This document shows positions 62,104 through 64,000 of a DNA stretch of 64,000 bases, in pieces. Under the pieces are notes generated by a model, which made no database searches, had not been told where the DNA came from, and was given only the letters and a program-made list of their open reading frames with translations. Position 1 is the first letter of the stretch, and every line of letters starts with the position of its first letter. This stretch comes from a virus, in the IMG/VR virus record IMGVR_UViG_3300005541_000008, positions 1 through 64,000 of that record. One strand, given 5' to 3'. A program made the translations under genes and the position numbers.

Positions 62104-62589
62104 ATGCATCACGGCCAACCTTTCTTCTTTCTCTCTACAAGCAGCGTTCGAACCTCGATGCCCCCTTTAATGAGCTTTGCCACAGCTACCTTTTCGGTAC
62201 ATTGGGGCGAGGAGAAAGGTTTCCTCGACTCAAAGAACAGGCCCTGTCAGTATAGGATGATAAGACTCAACTCAATAGTGTTTGACGGCGATTGCATCGT
62301 ACACGCGCTCTACGTTGACGATCGAGTCGAAGCGACTTGTCCAGTGGATAGGGGTCCTTTCCTTTACCTAGGGTTCGACGTCGCGCAACACCAAGTGCTT
62401 AGAGTGTGTTGTTCCGCCGTTTACACTTTTGCGATCGATCCCGAGAGAGGGTGGAGCGCTAAGGATCTTCTTGTGTGCTCAGGATGCGGCGTGGTGCAAG
62501 AGAAAAGGTGGGATGAGGAGCACACGTTGTGTAAAGAGTGTTTTGTAGAGATGCTCGGGATAAAGACCTATCACGGAGTTGTGAGATGA
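62104..62589 (+). CDS. Cys-rich protein, paralogue of the next gene
   Basis: 161 aa. GFLDSKNRPCQYRMIRLNSI, RVCCSAVYTFAI, CSGCGVVQ and EHTLCKECFVEMLGI match the next protein closely. The N-terminal 40 residues differ and look poorly formed, so this copy may have lost its original start. CxxC pairs at the C-terminus make a zinc ribbon. Unknown function. Confidence 0.55.
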   Translation: MHHGQPFFFLSTSSVRTSMPPLMSFATATFSVHWGEEKGFLDSKNRPCQYRMIRLNSIVFDGDCIVHALYVDDRVEATCPVDRGPFLYLGFDVAQHQVLRVCCSAVYTFAIDPERGWSAKDLLVCSGCGVVQEKRWDEEHTLCKECFVEMLGIKTYHGVVR

Positions 62590-63194
62590 AACGCCATAGT
62601 CAAAAATTCCTCGTAAAGGCGCGACGACGCAGAGTGACGAAGCACCGCAACCCCGCTTTCGAGTTTATGCAAAACGCCCTCGTAGCGATAGTGCGCGGAA
62701 TCCCTAGTAAAATCGAGGACCTCTGGCAACCCTTATACGAGCGTGTCTATTCCCGGTGCGAAGAGCTAGGGTTTCTCGACACTAAGAACCGGCCGTGTCG
62801 TTATAGGAGGATAAGGATCTTACGGGTTGAGTTTGATGGCCCTTGTAGACTGCACGTGCTTTATAGGGGCAATGTGCGCTTGCTAACCGGTTCCCGCGGC
62901 CCCTACGTAAACTCGTACTGCGCGCCGGAGGTAGAGATTAAACGACACGAGGAGTTGAGAGTGTGCTGTTCTGCAGCGTACGTCTTCGAGATTATTGATC
63001 GCCGACACAAACCCCGTGGTCGTGCTTACCCTGTAGGACGGCGTACGTGTTCGGGGTGTGGTGTGGTGCAGAAGTATAAGCACCCAGAACACACTCTGTG
63101 TTTGGGGTGTTTTAGGGAGATGATCGGGGTTCCAACCTATCTCGTGGGGATGAAAGAGTGGCGTCCCGGGTTTAAAGGAGGTGGGAGTGACTGA
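62586..63194 (+). CDS. Cys-rich virion-associated protein with a capsid-like motif
   Basis: 202 aa from the ATG at 62586 (ATGA overlap). A basic N-terminus (FLVKARRRRVTKHRNPAFEF) is followed by EDLWQPLYER, the same motif as in the capsid-like protein at 5109 (EDLWQPLYDR). Then come the block GFLDTKNRPCRYRRIRI and a C-terminal zinc ribbon (TCSGCG...LCLGC). It lies just before the third capsid-like gene, so a virion role is likely. Confidence 0.55.
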   Translation: MKRHSQKFLVKARRRRVTKHRNPAFEFMQNALVAIVRGIPSKIEDLWQPLYERVYSRCEELGFLDTKNRPCRYRRIRILRVEFDGPCRLHVLYRGNVRLLTGSRGPYVNSYCAPEVEIKRHEELRVCCSAAYVFEIIDRRHKPRGRAYPVGRRTCSGCGVVQKYKHPEHTLCLGCFREMIGVPTYLVGMKEWRPGFKGGGSD

Positions 63195-63789
63195 CTGGCC
63201 TTGGCAACCTGAGAGGAAGGACCCTCTAGAGGAGCGTGCGTGGCGGCGCAACCCTAACCCTGAAGTAATCCACCAACCCGTCTACACACGCATCACGATC
63301 CCCGCACACACACCGGGCTTTGCGAATTACGCATTCGGCTACGCAAGGGGACAGCACATCCCAGAGCTCGGTCGGGTATCGACTCTCCACGACACTAACC
63401 TCGACCAAGCGAATGTGATGCCGTCGAGAAAGTTCGAGTTTCAGACCTTAGTAATTGTAATCACGGCCGCAACACTCAGCGACTACCTCGACGTGTACAA
63501 TAACCTCTTCGGCGAGTTTAGGGTGGTAGATAAGAACATGCTCTATTTCGTGATGCAACATCTTTGCCCTATGTATGTTGCAAACCTCCGCCCTGCGAGT
63601 ACTTTGCCGAGGAATGTAAAGGATCTTCATCTCAACCCGCGCTACCGACGGTTCTCGCACAAGCTCCAAACCCCGATCCTTATCAACCCCTACGAGTTCT
63701 TCCAGCTCCGAGTTGACTGCGACGTGGACTTGGCGTATGCTGTTGGGTTGTATATTGCGCTCGATGGCTTGATGTGGAGACCTGTGTAA
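63187..63789 (+). CDS. Capsid-like virion protein, copy 3 of 3
   Basis: 200 aa from the GTG at 63187 (AGGAGG five nt before). It shares HDTNLDQANVMPSRKFEF, FGEFRVVDKNMLYFV, LINPYEFFQLRVD and the C-terminal M-W-R-P-V with the 5109 protein (DTNLDQA and NPYE are identical). On the opposite strand and far from the others, it begins a second virion block that continues past the window. Probably a minor capsid or vertex protein. Confidence 0.55.
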   Translation: MTDWPWQPERKDPLEERAWRRNPNPEVIHQPVYTRITIPAHTPGFANYAFGYARGQHIPELGRVSTLHDTNLDQANVMPSRKFEFQTLVIVITAATLSDYLDVYNNLFGEFRVVDKNMLYFVMQHLCPMYVANLRPASTLPRNVKDLHLNPRYRRFSHKLQTPILINPYEFFQLRVDCDVDLAYAVGLYIALDGLMWRPV

Positions 63790-63968
63790 TGGAGGAGATC
63801 GAGCGCTTAAAGGAACGCTTGGCCCTAGCAGAACGCCTCATCCTCTCAATCCTCGCCCACGAGTCGAAGATGGACCATTTCGAGTATAAGGACCTTGCCG
63901 ACCACAACGCTGCGGTGGAGAATATCCGTGTGATGATTGCAGAGTTTCTCCGCGGGAGGAAGGCGTAG
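63789..63968 (+). CDS. Small helical protein
   Basis: 59 aa from the ATG at 63789, overlapping the capsid-like stop (TAATG). A long charged helix (MEEIERLKERLALAERLILS) likely to form a coiled coil. Function unknown. Confidence 0.5.
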   Translation: MEEIERLKERLALAERLILSILAHESKMDHFEYKDLADHNAAVENIRVMIAEFLRGRKA

Positions 63969-64000
63969 TGTGGTCTTCGGTTATGCCGTATAAGATCGAG
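63968..64000 (+). CDS. Partial gene at the window end
   Basis: A GTG at 63968 overlaps the previous stop and is preceded by GGGAGGA about 8 nt upstream. The first 11 residues (MWSSVMPYKIE) are visible; the rest is beyond the window. Confidence 0.4.
   Translation, partial: MWSSVMPYKIE

Overview
The window looks like part of a large double-stranded DNA bacteriophage (or a closely related virus-derived element) of a bacterial host. The signs are dense small genes with 1-, 4- and 8-bp overlaps, strong AGGAGG ribosome binding sites, frequent GTG and TTG starts, several sigma70-type promoters (TTGNNN-N17-TATAAT), a family A DNA polymerase and 7-deazaguanine DNA-modification genes. Both window ends cut through coding DNA. 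I see no terminase, portal, tape measure or tail-tube gene, so the packaging genes are outside the window or unrecognised.

Left arm (1 to about 19.5 kb, minus strand): a virion and secreted-protein module. It holds secreted beta-rich and Asp-box proteins, a capsid-like protein (5109-5795), a candidate second capsid protein (4205-5020), a very arginine-rich membrane-anchored protein, and several small proteins with one C-terminal membrane anchor. It also holds a transglutaminase-like cysteine protein, an exported PLD nuclease, a glycosyltransferase, two methyltransferase-like enzymes and a large proline-rich protein. A divergent, AT-rich control region (about 19.5-20.0 kb) separates the arms.

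Accessory arm (20-45 kb, plus strand): tens of very small genes, many with CxxC zinc knuckles. Two parts stand out. One is a tandem array of about 19 paralogous 60-90 residue proteins (25.0-29.6 kb). The other is a gene island (39.65-40.30 kb) flanked by two long degenerate repeat arrays that follow a pentamer grammar and have a 21 or 26 bp period. Two tRNA genes (Gln-CUG, Met-CAU), a candidate structured RNA and a candidate translational switch also lie here.

Replication and modification arm (45-62 kb, plus strand): queD, queC, queE, folE and dpdA would make preQ0 from GTP and insert it into DNA. With them are a Cas4/RecB-type nuclease, a Sak4-like ATPase, a DUF669-type ssDNA-binding protein, a uracil-DNA glycosylase plus exonuclease gene, a separately encoded family A polymerase, a DUF3987-like helicase, a J-domain protein, a dual-specificity phosphatase, a LAGLIDADG homing endonuclease, MazG and NADAR proteins. 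There is also an unusual zinc-integrase-zinc-integrase-HNH fusion. From about 62.1 kb virion-like genes return, including a third copy of the capsid-like family.

Function names rest on motifs read by eye. Most small genes have no recognisable family.
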